Positions 1-12,389 of a stretch of DNA of 64,000 nt are shown piece after piece. Under the pieces are notes generated by a model, which had not been told where the DNA came from, did no database searches, and saw only the letters and a program-made list of their open reading frames with translations. Location: positions 66,676,223 through 66,740,222 of the forward strand of contig OZ026524.1 of assembly GCA_964019695.1 (NCBI GenBank), read 5' to 3'. The position numbers and the translations under genes were made by a program. Source of the stretch: Loripinus fragilis (taxonomy: Eukaryota > Mollusca > Bivalvia > Lucinida > Lucinidae). Every line of letters begins with the position of its first letter. The first letter of the stretch is position 1.

Positions 1-775
1 CTATTATCAATGGCCATCTAGTAATACTAAGAAACCTAAACATGCGAATAACATTGAGGCTTAGGGTTGTGTGACGTCAGAAGGTTTTAAAATCGACAAC
101 CCCCATGGCTTCAATTTTCCCAACTGTCAATACATATCACTACTTTGTGATGGTCCTATTTGATAATATTTGCATCAGTGTTTATTTTTGAAAAAAAAAT
201 ATTAAACTTATTTTATCTACTGGTGGCAACAAATGCGTTTCCCTTGAAAGCGGACACAACTTTACACAAATCATTTTAACTCATATATGCTACATGCACA
301 TGTATGCCGTCCTCTTTAAAGATGTAATTATACTTTTTAACAGTTTCTATTATTGTCTATGGCAGTTAAAAAAGGTTCCGATATGCTTTTCTGCAGAAGT
401 GTTTACTAGCAAACCATATATTAGAATTCATTCAGAGCACGTAGGGTAAGATTTAAAAGACAATTTACTCTAGAAGATGACTTTCGGGCATCATAATGCT
501 GTTAACCAAATGACAAACAGTACATTCTTCTAAAATAGCAATTCAATTGGGTCCTTTATCGCGCGTGTAGCCTTCTTGTTATAGTAGCAATAAGCACAAA
601 TCATGTATAGTACATTTGTAGCACCATCATTAAAGACATATATTCCTGTCCAATAGAGATCATTAAAGGATTAACTGATAAGGGACAGTTTCAGTATCTC
701 ACCAAATTAAAGGGGCCTCAAGAGGGGACTTACCTGTATACAACACAATTTTTACACTAGATAAAGATTAATATT
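1..775. other. Unassigned A+T-rich DNA
   Basis: I see no convincing exon, RT remnant, SINE or inverted repeat here. Open frames are short and unsupported. It is probably intergenic or intronic. Confidence 0.5.
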
Positions 776-954
776 TTATCTTAAATTACCTATTCCCTTC
801 ATGGGACCACTTAATTGCCCCTGTAAGGAAGTCATAATCACCTCGTTATGACTGTGCTTTTGATCTGCCCAGTATGACCCCTGGAGAGAGTCACAATGAA
901 TGGTACCACTATTATTGCTCTTTTTTATGTTTTCAAGTAAAAGTAAGTAAGGAT

Positions 955-1612
955 GCAAAGATCAGGAATCGATACAATCAAGTACCACACCTGACCCAGG
1001 ATACCAATGGGTAAGTGACAAACTCACAGTTAGACACCACAAACGAGAGCTAAGAGGCCAGCCCTTTCCCAGCAGGTGACCACAAAGCACATATAAACAG
1101 ACGCGCACAAAGACGTAGCCAACACAAGCCAGAACAAAAACATAAAAGATCCACAAAAGAAGTACCGCCTTGGAATGGTCAGTAAAATTCTTTACTGGAG
1201 GGCTTAAACCGGTTAAACGGCGCCAACCTCACCCTTAATTCAGATGTGGATCAAGACACATAGATGTATGGTTTGCATGAAAGATCCCTAACTTATCAAT
1301 GCATCGTCGCCTAGAACATATAAATCAAGATATAACAAGGAGATAAAGCAAAGATAAAGACTCAACAGTAAATAAAACTGAATACCGGAGCAAAAGAAAT
1401 CCAACAGGTAAAGCTCCGTGGGCCCGACACTAAGCATGCAGTCTGTTGCACTACATTAATGTTATAGCCAATCTTTTTATAATGGGAAATTATTTTAATG
1501 AACTGCGCTGAAAAATTATTAGAGCCAACAATCTTCTTCAATTTATACACCAAGTCACCATAGAAATCAGGTTCCGAAAGTCCTTGGCGCAAGAGAGATT
1601 TTAGTCAAAAAA
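955..1612 (-). pseudogene. 3' fragment of a probable Penelope-like retroelement
   Basis: The frame 1592-1362 (minus) contains SEPDFYGDLVYKLKKIVG followed by QTACLV. This is the same C-terminal segment as in the better-preserved copy at 44350-45810, which reads SEPIFYCDLVYKIKGIV. Downstream on the minus strand (to about 955) lies a noncoding tail that recurs at 9316-9480, including a shared CCTGCTGGGAAA stretch and TGTGGTACTTGATTGT. The fragment is 5'-truncated and lacks the RT catalytic motifs. Assignment to Penelope-like elements rests on recollection of similar mollusc and cnidarian RT proteins. Membership in the same family as the 44-kb copy is seen directly. Confidence 0.6.
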
Positions 1613-2265
1613 CCCGAATTTGAGAGTCGGTTGTTTTCGTAATTGTTGCACTCTTCGTTTCATTAGACGGTTGTCATAAATGACATCATTGATGTAACGT
1701 GGGCCATCAATTATCAGACAACTGTTCTTGCACCAGCTATTCACGAGATTCCTAAGGCATATAATTCGTTACCAAATTAGATTCAAACGAGCGTGCTCTG
1801 CTACAGAGACTAACTTGAGTCTTAGTATTTGGAATATAGTCAGTGCAGCTAATTAATACGCTCATAAGTCCATTCACCGTTTTGGCGTTGATCGGTTTGC
1901 GCTAACTTGAAGAATCGCGTCTGTGTAGAATGTTCATTTCAATGCACTGCAATTAGTATACACGGATACAAAACCACTAAGGAACACATAATTAATGTTA
2001 AACAATGCGTTATCATTTTAATTCCTGATGTATATCAGTAGGTCACTTTATAGAAAATGAGGAAGCCGTAGATACAAAATAAAAACAACACCTAATATGC
2101 AAAGAGCATGAGTGACGTCATTTGAATGTCTTTGAATTAGATTAGATATAAGATAGTGCACAAATGCCTAGACTAACTGAATAAAACACCATGCTAACGC
2201 ATCCAGCAAAGCAAGAGGTCTAAATATTGGACTGAGCCATCACCTACTTTCATACTATGTGTATG

Positions 2266-2337
2266 CGAGCAGCGAAGGATCATGACAGTCTGCGCATATG
2301 CGCAGACTGTCCTGAGCCTTCGCTGTTCGCTGAAACG
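2266..2337. repeat. Solo hairpin core of MITE family A
   Basis: A GCGAGCAGCGAAGG...CCTTCGCTGTTCGC hairpin encloses GACAGTCTGCGCATATGCGC and its complement. The same core sits inside the complete family A copies (3070, 13839, 14319, 55179, 61938), but no terminal repeats are visible around it here. Confidence 0.6.
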
Positions 2338-2418
2338 AAAAGTATCAAAATCTCGTGCGCTGTCCTGTTTGCAGCCAACTACATGTAGATAGCTGCGCAT
2401 GAATGTTTAAGTGACGCC

Positions 2419-2595
2419 CAGAGCTCTCACTTAATTACTGCTGATTTGCAGTCCTGAATTCCCATTTTTTGGTGCCGGGACTCCTATTTTTAGAAGGAGG
2501 CTTTATTCTTTTGTATGGTGGAACCCCACTTTTTAGCAAAGTGGTCTCTGGAACTCCTGTTTTCAAAATCCTAGTGAGACGCCCTTACTCATGTA
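2419..2595 (+). mobile_element. Fragment of a CAGAGCTCTCA-ended DNA element
   Basis: It begins with the CAGAGCTCTCA terminus found at both ends of the 57203-58433 element. It carries the same style of short repeats (GGGACTCC, GGAACTCC, ATCCTAGTGAGA). The opposite terminus is not seen, so it is a truncated or rearranged relative. Confidence 0.4.
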
Positions 2596-3069
2596 TACAT
2601 ACCATTATATAAGGGTCTAACCAGAATGAGTCACGGCGCACACAAATGACATTTTAAAGGGGTCCATGTGCCTGTTTTCATTCTGTGTTACTGACTATAA
2701 TTATAATGAATGCTATTATTGCGGTTTTGAAAAAAATGCTTCGTTGCGCATATCTTACAAAGATCAATCATGCACAAAAATGTCAAACATGCATACGTAT
2801 AATGAATATTCCAGTATTGCTAAATAGTTTAGTATAATTTAAAAGTACGCCAGTTGCCCTGTAAATCCGGTTTAAATGACTTTTAATTAATGCTGTTAAT
2901 GTAATATATTTTATATGTTTCAGACACGACCTATGAGGTAACCATGAATTCTTTCTCCGGCAGGGCCGACCACTCTTGGAGTATTGACAAACGTCATGCA
3001 AAATACCAACAGATCGCCCAATCCATCAACAGCTGTAGGCCATCCAGGTAAAATTATGTCACTATATTT

Positions 3070-3306
3070 GAGCCGCGACATGAGATTTCCAACAATGTGG
3101 CATTTTAACGAGTGTAGACTCGGACCAGCCTATGCAGTCTCCTTTTAAGATTAGAGACTACAAATACTGCTCAGTCAGTAGCTTAACAGTCATATAATAT
3201 TTAAGCGACAAGCAAAGGCTCTGATCAGTCTGCGAGTATGCGCAGGCTGGTCTGAGCCGTTGCTGGTCGCCCATACCACATTGTTGGAAATCTCATGTTG
3301 CGGCTC
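3070..3306 (+). mobile_element. MITE family A, complete copy
   Basis: This is a noncoding 237-bp element with 31-bp terminal inverted repeats. It starts GAGCCGCGACATGAGATTTC and ends with the near-exact complement, both running into AACAATGTGG. The interior carries the GCAAAGGCTCTGATCAG hairpin core. There is no coding capacity. It is the reference copy for the family in this window. Confidence 0.8.
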
Positions 3307-3312
3307 ATTTAT

Positions 3313-3597
3313 TGATTCTCGTAAAGCTTTCGACATGGTCGATCATTCCCTTTTAATAAAAAAGCTCGAATATTATTTATAAATGCAGCGAGTCTTCATT
3401 AAACTGGTTCAAGTACTCGATTACAAGCGATAATGAGTGAGCAATGCCTGTCTGATTACGCCCATATACTATTAGGTGTACCTCAAGGATCTATTATTGG
3501 TCCTACCCTAATTTTACTATCATGAACGATCTTCCACTATCTCTTAATCATCGCACAGAAGACTTTTATGCTGATGATAGTACTACTCATGTTTAAA
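3313..3597 (+). pseudogene. Non-LTR reverse transcriptase fragment
   Basis: Conceptual translation over shifting frames shows DSRKAFDMVDHSLLIKKLE (RT motif A with the catalytic Asp), then VPQGSIIGPTLI (motif B), then FYADDSTTHV (motif C, the catalytic Asp pair). Stops and frameshifts separate the blocks, so it cannot encode a protein. Motif spelling is that of the CR1/L2-type non-LTR group. It directly follows MITE A at 3070-3306. No 5' or 3' end of the element is recognisable. Confidence 0.7.
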
Positions 3598-3599
3598 AC

Positions 3600-4700
3600 A
3601 AATAAAGCTCAAATCAAGGACCACACTCGAGTAAAACAATAAAATACCAATAAATTACAAAAACAACTACCGTGACTCTTGGCTCAAGACACTATGTAGG
3701 TAAATCAAGAACGTTAAACATCAATTATATACCATTGACATAAAGTTAAGCATATTGTACTTTAAATGACCAAAAATAATAAATTCTGGTGGTCTTACTT
3801 AAAGTGCCTTTTACATTAGTCTACCTTACTCATTATGAGTCGAAAAACGAAATTTTGGTATTTTGAAACATATTCATTGACTCACAAGAACTGGTTTTCT
3901 GGGTCAACTCTCAGTTTGCAAATTGCCAAACTTCGATGCTGTGTAAAACGAACGGATAGGAAAGGGCTAAGTTTTTCAGACTTTTTAGACCAGTGTTCCC
4001 TCTAAGTTGTTACAGCATAGGTTGACATGTCAGACGATCTGGTAAAGAGCATTGGGAAAGCAAAAATGTACAAATTTTGGTCATGAAATGTGTTAGTGAA
4101 ATGCAATTCATGCAATAGTTTTGTTATTTGACTGTTTAATCTGTCCCATTTTGCTGCAAACTATTGCTTGGTGATGTGAGAATATTTGTGACATTTACAG
4201 ACGATGCAATCCAGGAAACAAGATTCCTAGCCATTATCCTAAATGCAGCCTAGTCTCCAAAGGGCAAAAATTCGTCATTATTTAAACCCATTCGAAATTG
4301 CCAGAGCCATACAGCTATGCTGGTGTGATTTAGCATGGTAGATTATCTGCAAACTTTAACAGACAGTCAGCTAAATCATTCCCAAATGTTGGAGAATATC
4401 AACATTTTGGTTTTCGAAAAAATTTTAGTAGGTACAGTTCTTACGTTCCTATGACGTCATCAGGATTTGTAGAGATCTATATTACTGACTTTTTTATAGT
4501 AGAATAACAGTACATTTTAATGAGCAATAGATAACTTTGTGAAAAATGATGGCAACACAATCAAAATATGCTTAACTTTATGTAATTAGTATATTACATG
4601 TATATCGATAATAACCAAAGACACCATTACCTCGCATAAACCTTAAACATTATATATTGATGAAACCCTGAACTAGAAACCCCACATTGACTACCTCTGC
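3600..4700. other. Unassigned stretch with weak inverted repeat
   Basis: No gene is visible. CATAAAGTTAAGCATATTGT near 3739 is roughly complementary to AATATGCTTAACTTTATGT near 4567. They could be ends of an old ~850-bp element, but I cannot extend the match. Confidence 0.25.
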
Positions 4701-4711
4701 TCAGTATTAAT

Positions 4712-5267
4712 AGACTTTTCGCTTACTGTAAAGGCGGCAACTTTAATATTCATATCCGGGCGTGATTCGGCTATTTCATCTGCTAAACAAGGGAAATCAG
4801 GTTATATTTATCATTTAGTGAAGAATTAATCAGTTGTTTGGGCCGCGCAAACGTGCGTGCTTTTCATGAAAAATCCTAACCGTATACACACTGAACTCAC
4901 ATTTATTAACCCTTAAAGCGCATACTCACAAAATGTATGGGTTTTTTTGTCGCCCACTAAAATATTCAAAGCCACATAGAAAAACAGTGTGAACCCAGAT
5001 CATACTGCTCCTGTAGGAGCAGTCTGATCTGGGTCCACAATGCTTGCCTTTATGCTTATGTTAAATAGATATTTTCAGATGCAGTTATTTTGCTGGCGTT
5101 TTAAGGACTAAATAATGTGTTTTGTGTCTATACTGAGGTAATGGTGCAATGAGATACAGTTACTTTTGAATAAAACCACGCCTCATTTCAGCTTTTACCT
5201 ATGTCTGAGGTTGACCAGTCCTAATTACGCATTCATAAGATACCGCCTTTACAGTAACCAAAAAGTC
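4712..5267 (+). mobile_element. MITE family B, full copy
   Basis: A ~556-bp noncoding element. The left end GACTTTTCGCTTACTGTAAA is mirrored by the right end TTTACAGTAACCAAAAAGTC, followed inward on both sides by GGCGG/CCGCC. A 43-nt palindrome at 4993-5035 (CCAGATCATACTGCTCCTGT and complement) lies in the middle. Related copies lie at 23295-23816 (same orientation) and 17760-18187 (reversed and truncated). Confidence 0.75.
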
Positions 5268-5469
5268 ATATAATAATTAATAACGCTTCTAAAACAGCTA
5301 TCATTATATATTCCTGAAGCATAACAAACTTTTTTTATCACAGAACTTTACATACTGCCATTGATCAAATATACCTCCAATTCATTGAGTCATCAATTAA
5401 AATTGTTATATGACTGGAGAGAATCCTGTCTCCTGATTGGCCCAATTGGCTTCATAAATCTATTTTTCT

Positions 5470-5538
5470 AGCTGGAAACTGGTCTGAACTGGTCTACAAG
5501 TTAATATTGCGTGAAAACCAGCTCGAACTAGTTTCCAG
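5470..5538. repeat. Imperfect inverted repeat
   Basis: GCTGGAAACTGGTCTGAACT is followed after a short spacer by AACCAGCTCGAACTAGTTTC and CAG, its imperfect complement. It could be a small MITE core or a chance palindrome. Confidence 0.4.
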
Positions 5539-6029
5539 AAGTTAATATTTTTGACACTTCTGTAATATTGCCATCTAGAGAGCTAAAAATATCATGATGA
5601 GTGTGAAACTAGCTTGTGCTGCATGAAATTGACATGATTTGCTGTTTCACCTCCCAACAGGTAAATTAAAGACTTTCATGATTTTTTTACAACAGTTTTG
5701 TTTTGTTTGCTTGTTTATCTTGTTTTAATAAACAAAATTTAAAAACAGTTTAATGATAAAATTTTATATCCCCCATTTAGAGAATTAATATACATTTGAA
5801 AATGCAAAATATACTACATCAAAATATTTTATTAACTGATGCTAAAACTTGTGAGAAAGTTTTTAGATGTCTTAGATTGAAGGCTGAACATGTCTTTAAC
5901 AACAAAAGTAGCAAAGTAGCAAAAATTTCATTCTTAAATGAAAAGTCGTATAGCAAAACAGTTATTGACTGCCTCGGTGAATTATCTCTTTGTCGGGTAG
6001 ATAAATCCTTATGTCTACCGCATTGAAAT

Positions 6030-6262
6030 CAATAATTGTATAATATTGATATTGAAAGAATAAATAAATTACAGAAAAGGGCAGCACGCACAATCTTAAA
6101 AGCGGAGTTTACTACGCCATCGACAGATATTTATAAGCGCATTGGATGGATGGCTGTTAAAAGTCGTATTGATTATAATAAGTCTGTTCTGATCTACAAA
6201 GCACTACTCCGTCTTAGATATCAGACTTACTCACACCAAAAGCTCAAAGTAGTAGAACTGTA
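6030..6262 (+). pseudogene. C-terminal tail of a CR1/L2-type LINE reverse transcriptase
   Basis: The frame contains IERINKLQKRAARTILKAEF followed by TPSTDIYKRIGWMAVKSRI and DYNKSVLIYKALL. The LQKRAAR ... W..V..R..Y.K spacing is the well-known post-RT C-terminal block of CR1/L2-like elements. The reading frame stops at 6260-6262. The preceding open frame (5796-6026) is not recognisably RT, so the catalytic part is missing or too degraded to read. This is a dead relic. Confidence 0.7.
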
Positions 6263-6623
6263 GATTTATTGAAAACAGCGAAAGTAAATACATACTTTAT
6301 ATGTAGATACTTAATGAGGAGATATCGATGCTGATTCCTCAGCACAAAATGACAAGAACTATTCAGAGTAATGCGAAATGCAAATATTGGGCAACCGGTG
6401 CTAGTCCTAATTTGCCGCTGACTGGGGACACACTCGTTACTGAAGGCATTCTCATCTTCGAAATGTGATGTTGAAGACCATCAAGTTAATTCCATGTGAC
6501 ATTCAAAAGAATCGCATTTCAAGTTTTGAAAACATGTTATTCATGTGTTTATGGAATACTCTGTTTATGAGGGAATCTCTGTAGACATGTTTGCGAAAAA
6601 TGGCTTTGAACCCTGGGTTACTT

Positions 6624-7350
6624 GACACTGTGCACAGGAGCTTGAAGTTCTATCCTTATATCGCTGTTAAACCCTAAAACCGAAATTCTTATAATGTCAT
6701 TACGTAGGAGTGAAACTAAACTCTCGACAGCCATTCCGGCTCCAGTTTCTGGTTATCAGCAGTGAATGTTGTGACGGCAACGTAAAATGTTTGACGTTAC
6801 GCTGACCAAGATGGCGACGTTTAGAAAAAAACAGGAAAATGTCTATTGCAATGAACAACCAAAATTTGTTCATTTCTGGCCAATGTGGTACCGGGAAACA
6901 TGTTTTGTTAAGGAAACCAAAAGATAATGCATTTTTACTCCAATTGGCCGTATATCGGAGTTTGTAATTCTAGCGATTTCAGCAATCCACGAGCATTTTG
7001 TATTTTATCCGGGTCCTCTTGTCTTACAATCAAAACGATTGATATGACTACAAGAATTGTAATAAATCTTTCTAACCGCCAGTAGCCGGTCTCTGAAAGT
7101 TCGTCGTATAGGCTTACTAGGTATTTAGGAGTAAATGAAATAACGGTTGAATTTATGAAGGGCTACCTCAGGCTCCCGCTACGCTTGCTGAAAAGGATTT
7201 GGTTTTGTTTCCCAGATTCAAAGGTGCCTGAAAATTAGTTTCACTCCTGGCCATTACTACATAATGACATTGACATTGTGAGCTTTTGGTTTTGAGGCTA
7301 TAGGGGTGATTGAAGGACAGAACTTCAAGCTCCTGTGCACTGTGCCACAA
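6624..7350. mobile_element. ~725-bp noncoding DNA transposon with long TIRs
   Basis: CACTGTGCACAGGAGCTTGA at the left is matched by the complement TCAAGCTCCTGTGCACTGTG at the right. Similarity continues inward through AGTTCTATCC/GGACAGAACT and AGGAGTGAAACTAA/TTAGTTTCACTCCT, giving imperfect TIRs of roughly 100 bp. The interior has no long frame. It is probably a non-autonomous DNA element. The superfamily is not determined. Confidence 0.65.
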
Positions 7351-7419
7351 CAAAGGTATTGGTGCAAGCAAACTGAAGTAAACATTTTTTTCAACCAATG
7401 ACATATATCTTAGCAAATA

Positions 7420-8250
7420 AATAAAAATAGAATATTAATTGTTCTTTTCTGTTCTAATGTTACACAGTTTTCTGAGATTTCCTTAACTCTTTTGTTGATT
7501 ATATTTATTTGGAAAAATTTAGCTTTTAGCTATACCTGCAACCTTAATGTATTTAAAGATGTACTTCTTTGACGATTTCCAAGTGACAAAGAAACACTTA
7601 TATACCATACACTGGAAATATGGTAGAAATTTGACAATGGTGGACTTTGTCTCTGACAGGACGTTAGAACGTGTTTATTTCCATACATGGCTTCTGAAAC
7701 TTTGGCTGCAGATAGAAAATACTTAGTGCTACAATATTTCATGGCCATTATAGTATATGTGCAAAAAGTAGTGTTGAATATAGAAGGTTTATTTGGAAAC
7801 TAAGCAAATTGTACAGTAGGCATATAAAATATTACATGTATTTCTTCTCTTCTTTGTTTTCTTTTCCCTTTCTACTATCAATATTATAAAAATCATAAAA
7901 AATATTATTTTGAGTATTCATGTCAAATGCAAACTGTTAATTTTCATGCATATAGTGCCTTAAACTTTGATTTGTGTCAATTCTAATGGCCCTTAGAGTT
8001 AAGTAAATTTATTTAGCGTAAAATGGTATTTTATTCCTTACCCATTAATTTAAACATAAATAATTTACATGTTTTATGTGGTCTAAAGAGCCGTCTCATT
8101 GGCAGGTTTCAAATTAGATGGTTCTTTTTTGTACCCACAGCATATGCTTTAGTTGAGAAATTAATAAATAATATTTTTCAATTGCACACTCTTATCGCGA
8201 GGCATGTAAGGCAGCTGTGAAATTGTCTAGGCATATATTCATACTTTCTT
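7420..8250. other. Unassigned, probably intergenic or intronic
   Basis: Short unsupported frames only. The 3' part (CTTTCTTTTTCAG, ending 8256) is the pyrimidine tract and splice acceptor of the following exon. Confidence 0.4.
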
Positions 8251-8256
8251 TTTCAG

Positions 8257-8443
8257 TATGTACAAAGGTCTTGGCTATACCGGGTTTTCAATAACTGCAA
8301 GAAATGCCCTTGGTCAACTAGCCTTCAAAACTGTTGGAAGAGGAAAGAGTACTTCCTTGGAATCATTGCTTGTCAGCAGCTTCCCTGGAAAGATGAGCCA
8401 GTCATTGCATGAACATGTCATGGGGTCAATTAATGAAAATGTT
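8257..8443 (+). CDS. Candidate internal or first coding exon of the shell-matrix-like gene
   Basis: The exon is bounded by a strong acceptor (CTTTCTTTTTCAG, AG at 8255-8256) and a consensus donor (GTAAGT at 8444-8449). The open frame from ATG 8258 gives 62 residues (MYKGLGYTGFSITARNALGQ ... HEHVMGSINENV). It ends exactly in phase 0, matching the phase-0 start of the exon at 18231. The T at 8257 precedes the ATG, so either translation starts here after a 5'UTR intron or the exon is entered in phase 2 from an unseen upstream exon. I do not recognise the domain. Linkage to 18231 across 9.8 kb of repeat-filled intron is inferred only from phase, strand and absence of another acceptor-bounded exon. 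Confidence 0.5.
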
Positions 8444-9315
8444 GTAAGTACATTGATTGTTCGAAGTTCTACCTGTAAAAGGATACGTAGTCATTGGTTG
8501 AATATTCCGTACCTAAATTTATGAATGATGTGTGATGGTAGTATTTCCTGCTCATACTCACTTACTTTTTATATGGCTTGGGTAGAGTTCTGGGGTTTTT
8601 ATGTGGCATTTCTTCTGATTCAATAACACGTGCCAGCATATAAAATCTCGTCAAATATATTTAATTCCGGATAGACACGGTCCAATAGTGTAAAGCATTT
8701 TGGCTTAACTTACAGTTTGTTTGTTTTGCTTTGAGAATCAAAGTATTTCTGCAAAAATAATAATCAAATGTATTTTCATTTTTCAAACATGACATTACCA
8801 AATTAGATTCACAGAATTGCTGTTGACTACTGTACAATGTCAACGTCCTAGCTATAATTGAGGGTAAACCCCATGATACACTTTATTTTACTGCTCCTAA
8901 CACCACGTACATATACATATGAGGGGATTGGTTTGCATCAAAACACTTTACACAGCACTCAAATTAAGTTTTCAAACATGTTTCACTAATTCAACACCTT
9001 AATGAACTTAATTGTATCTTGACATGTAAGACAGAACATGAATGCGGAAGGGAATCTTAAAATGAATGAGAGATAATTGATTGATACTTGTTTCATGTGT
9101 ATGGCGGAATGACGTTTAGGGATCGGTGTTAGTAAAACAATGAATGAATGTTTCGATAGACCTTTAAATATAATATATTGGTTCCTGTCACATCAAGGAA
9201 GTCGTCATCAAACACGCGTCAGTATGTGTATACATGAACTACATGTAACAATGGCTGCTAAAATCGAATTAACAAGTTACATATATGCATGTTTGACAAG
9301 TGAAGTAAAGTAAGA

Positions 9316-9860
9316 AATAAGGCAAAGATTAGGAATCGAAACAATCAAGTACCACACCTAACCAAGTGGGAATGTGATAAAAACACAAAAAACATCAGAT
9401 ACACGAGAGTCAAGAGGTCAGCCTTTTCCCAGCAGGTGGCCACAAGGCTGCAAGGAACAGACAAGATAGTATGCTAGACAAATTTGCACATTTGAACGGC
9501 ATACACATATAATTATCAAATCAAAGACTGGGGCACAACGGTAATCAATCCAAGAACTCATACAATCTTCGAGAATCAAAATTGTTTTTTTTAGATTATC
9601 ACCATTAGCTAATGATAAAAGGTTAACGTTTCTAATGCTTTGATGTATTTGGCAATTTTCCCATTCAAATCTTTCAGAGTAAGTTTAAAATCTCTCCATT
9701 TTATCGACTCTAATACTTGCTGAAGATGGCTTAAAGGCATATAAAAAAGCGAGTGAGTATGATCAGTAAATACCACAATCACACACTGCAGTCCAACCCA
9801 AGTCACCGTCAGGAAGAGCTACAGAACACTAAGAGTAACTAGATATCAGGAAGACAATTA
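9316..9860 (-). mobile_element. 3' noncoding tail(s) of the Penelope-like family
   Basis: The minus strand of 9480-9316 matches the tail at 955-1160 (CACCTGCTGGGAAA, TGTGGTACTTGATTGT). The minus strand of 9860-9700 matches the tail of the 44-kb copy (TGTGATTGTGGTATTT, GATCATACT). No RT motifs remain. The two blocks may be two nested fragments. Confidence 0.5.
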
Positions 9861-9869
9861 AAGCAAAGG

Positions 9870-11390
9870 CATATTTGTGATATTAGAAGGTTTTAGAATA
9901 GAGATTGGTCACATTGAAATTACCTGAACACAAGTGTAACATATAAGGATAACTAATTTGTCAGACAGGGCCCCACTCTGAAAAAAATTAAACGCTCTTC
10001 GCTATTTGGGTTATTTAAGCAATATGCGCATAGCAAATGACACTTTTTTAAAGATTTTTTTCGGGGTGTTTAATTCATTTGTGACTATTTATTGCCTGAA
10101 AATATCAAGTAAATGCAAGGATTATCTCTATACTTGGAACCATTTCATACCAAAATGATAAAAATGTTTGAAAGAAATGTCAATGCAATACCCATTGAAC
10201 CAAACCTGTATCTATAAAGACATGTGTAATTATGACATAAAGACCAAGCATTTGACTTTAGTTCTGCTAAGTTATATATTTTTTAATCTTAATTGATCAG
10301 GTCACCGTTAATGTATTTAGTAACTGTATTGACATTTTGAATGATGAATATTACCATATCCCAACTGACGCCGTTGGTGGTGGGGGTGCATTCCGCCTTC
10401 GCATCTGAGTGCCGGGAAGGAATGCAATAAACGCGACAACGGAACGGTCAATCCGTACTTGAGTTGGGAGGATGGGAAATGTTATATCTTCAAAATAGTG
10501 CTTAGAGCAGTTTTATGCTTAATTCCACATATATATAGGTAGCAGCGTCCTGCAACCTTTCAAAGCCCCAAAAGCAATATCTGTTTATATTAGTTACCAA
10601 ACCTAAAGTGAAGCTTTGGCTACACTATTTCAGATATGACTCACTTAGGATAAGAAACATACTGAAGTCAATAGCTCAATTTTGCATTTCTATAACACTA
10701 TTAGTATATTGGTATTTTGCTTGTCAATTTAACTACATTTCCACCATTTTATCACCCATGTAATAAGCCTGTATGTCAAAGAAACAACCATCTTTGCCAA
10801 TGCAGTCACGAAGTCTATTTCCACAGTAACTTAGTATTGACAATTTTAGACAAAAATGTAACTAGAGAATCGAGGTGGAGATTAATGCATAATCAAAGCC
10901 AATGTTGTATTTGTAGTAAATATAAAGTAAACAGCAGCAACCCCTGAAATGTTCCCATGTTTATAAGTTTGTGATAGGTAACAACAGTAATAAAATTACC
11001 TGAAACATACTCATCTATGGAAAATTGTTTATTTTACAAAACAAACATGGACATGGCAATATTAAAGGGAATACGCCTGCCTCTAACATGCTGATAGGAT
11101 GAGTCCTCAGAAAACATAAAATAGCTTCAAACGGGCATGGAGAAAATTCTGCGAGCCAATTTTATATTACAGTAGCTGCATTGACAAATAACTAAAGATA
11201 CACAATTCAGCTGATTAAATTCATATTCACCGCTCAAGAATATGTGGGGAACTTTCATATCTGAAGAATGTTCTTTGATGTTTATTTATCTAAAACTAAA
11301 GCTTAACGGAATACATCACCCTAAGTGCACCACTTTTCTTTAGATCTAAAAGATAAAGAGGCAGTCCTGCCTTATAACTTGAGTACAGTC
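9870..11390. other. Unassigned A+T-rich DNA
   Basis: Nothing coding is supported. One C+G-richer patch near 10370-10450 (GGTGGTGGGGGTGCATTCCG) stands out but carries no recognisable element. Confidence 0.4.
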
Positions 11391-11641
11391 GGATCTCATA
11401 AATTCGAAGTTCTCGGGACTAGAGTTTATTTTCGAAGTATCAATAGTTCAAATTATAGAATGGTAGACATATAAATATATATTCACTTTTGTTTCCTATC
11501 AAACATATGTTTAATAGCCAGCTATTATAATAGTTCATAAAACAGGCGCTACTCTCTGAATCCTGTATGTCCGTAATTTAATTTGAATAAGCGAGTTTTT
11601 CAAACAATCTGAGTTCGAAAAATCGAGGTTTTACTATATAT
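11391..11641. mobile_element. Pogo/Tigger-like MITE
   Basis: The left end ACAGTCGGATCTCATAAATT continues into CGAAGTTCTCGG. The right end is TTCGAAAAATCGAGGTTTTA, then CTAT. The pairing of CAGTCGGA..TTCGAA with TTCGAA...AGGTTTTACT resembles pogo/Tigger termini from memory. Length ~250 bp with no transposase. The terminal match is imperfect, so it is old. Confidence 0.45.
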
Positions 11642-11989
11642 GTTATCGTGTTAATCTGTAACGTACTTGGCACAGCAAGCGCAAGATTATGATTTTACCT
11701 TTTTATACCTTTTAGCAAAATTCATTGTCCCTAATTCAAAGTTTACCATTGTTTTTTGGGGGTAAACCTGCAGTACAGTTAGTATAAGCGTATTACCATT
11801 AATAGTTTTTGTCCTTGATTTTGCGTTCTTTTGATAGTAAAGCACCCTTTTAGAAATTGGACTTGTCTATAACAAATGGCAGTTTCATCCACAATTTACT
11901 ATAAACGCTATGATTTGAACTTTATATAGATTATGTCTCCACTGTGGTCGAAAAGACATGCGTCGCTGTGCTACAGACTGAGAGAAATA

Positions 11990-12049
11990 TCATAATTCTG
12001 CGTAGAAAACATTTTTTTCTATGCAGAATTATGATATTATATTTCTCTC
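11990..12049. repeat. Short-loop hairpin
   Basis: GAGAGAAATATCATAATTCT followed by GCGTAGAAAA pairs with TTTTCTATGCAGAATTATGA and ATTTCTCTC. The arms are about 25 bp with a few bulges and a T-rich loop. Confidence 0.6.
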
Positions 12050-12167
12050 AATCATGACTTTAATTTTGAAAATGCCATTAACACATTTCTGGGTGGAATA
12101 TCCTCGTACATTCATTTTGTGAGATTATATATTCTAATGTTTGAAGATAATGTAATTACTAAATTTG

Positions 12168-12345
12168 AAAACTCATCTTATATCAGAGAAGAGCACTTAG
12201 AATGCTTTTGAAGTCTAATCTTATATCAGAGAAGAGAAGTTGTAGAGCTTTTGAAAACTCATCTTATATCAGAGAGGAGAGGATGGAAAGCCTTTGAAAA
12301 CTCATCTTATACCAGAGAAGAGAAGTTGGAAAGCTTTCAACTTCT
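12168..12345. repeat. Four-copy ~45-50-bp tandem repeat
   Basis: The unit contains AACTCATCTTATATCAGAGA followed by AGAG and AGCTTTTGAA-type sequence. It recurs four times with substitutions (first unit at ~12171, last ending near 12345). It is noncoding. Confidence 0.7.
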
Positions 12346-12389
12346 GATCCATTCAAAAAGATAAGCAAACAATATAATAGGTTGGTCTA

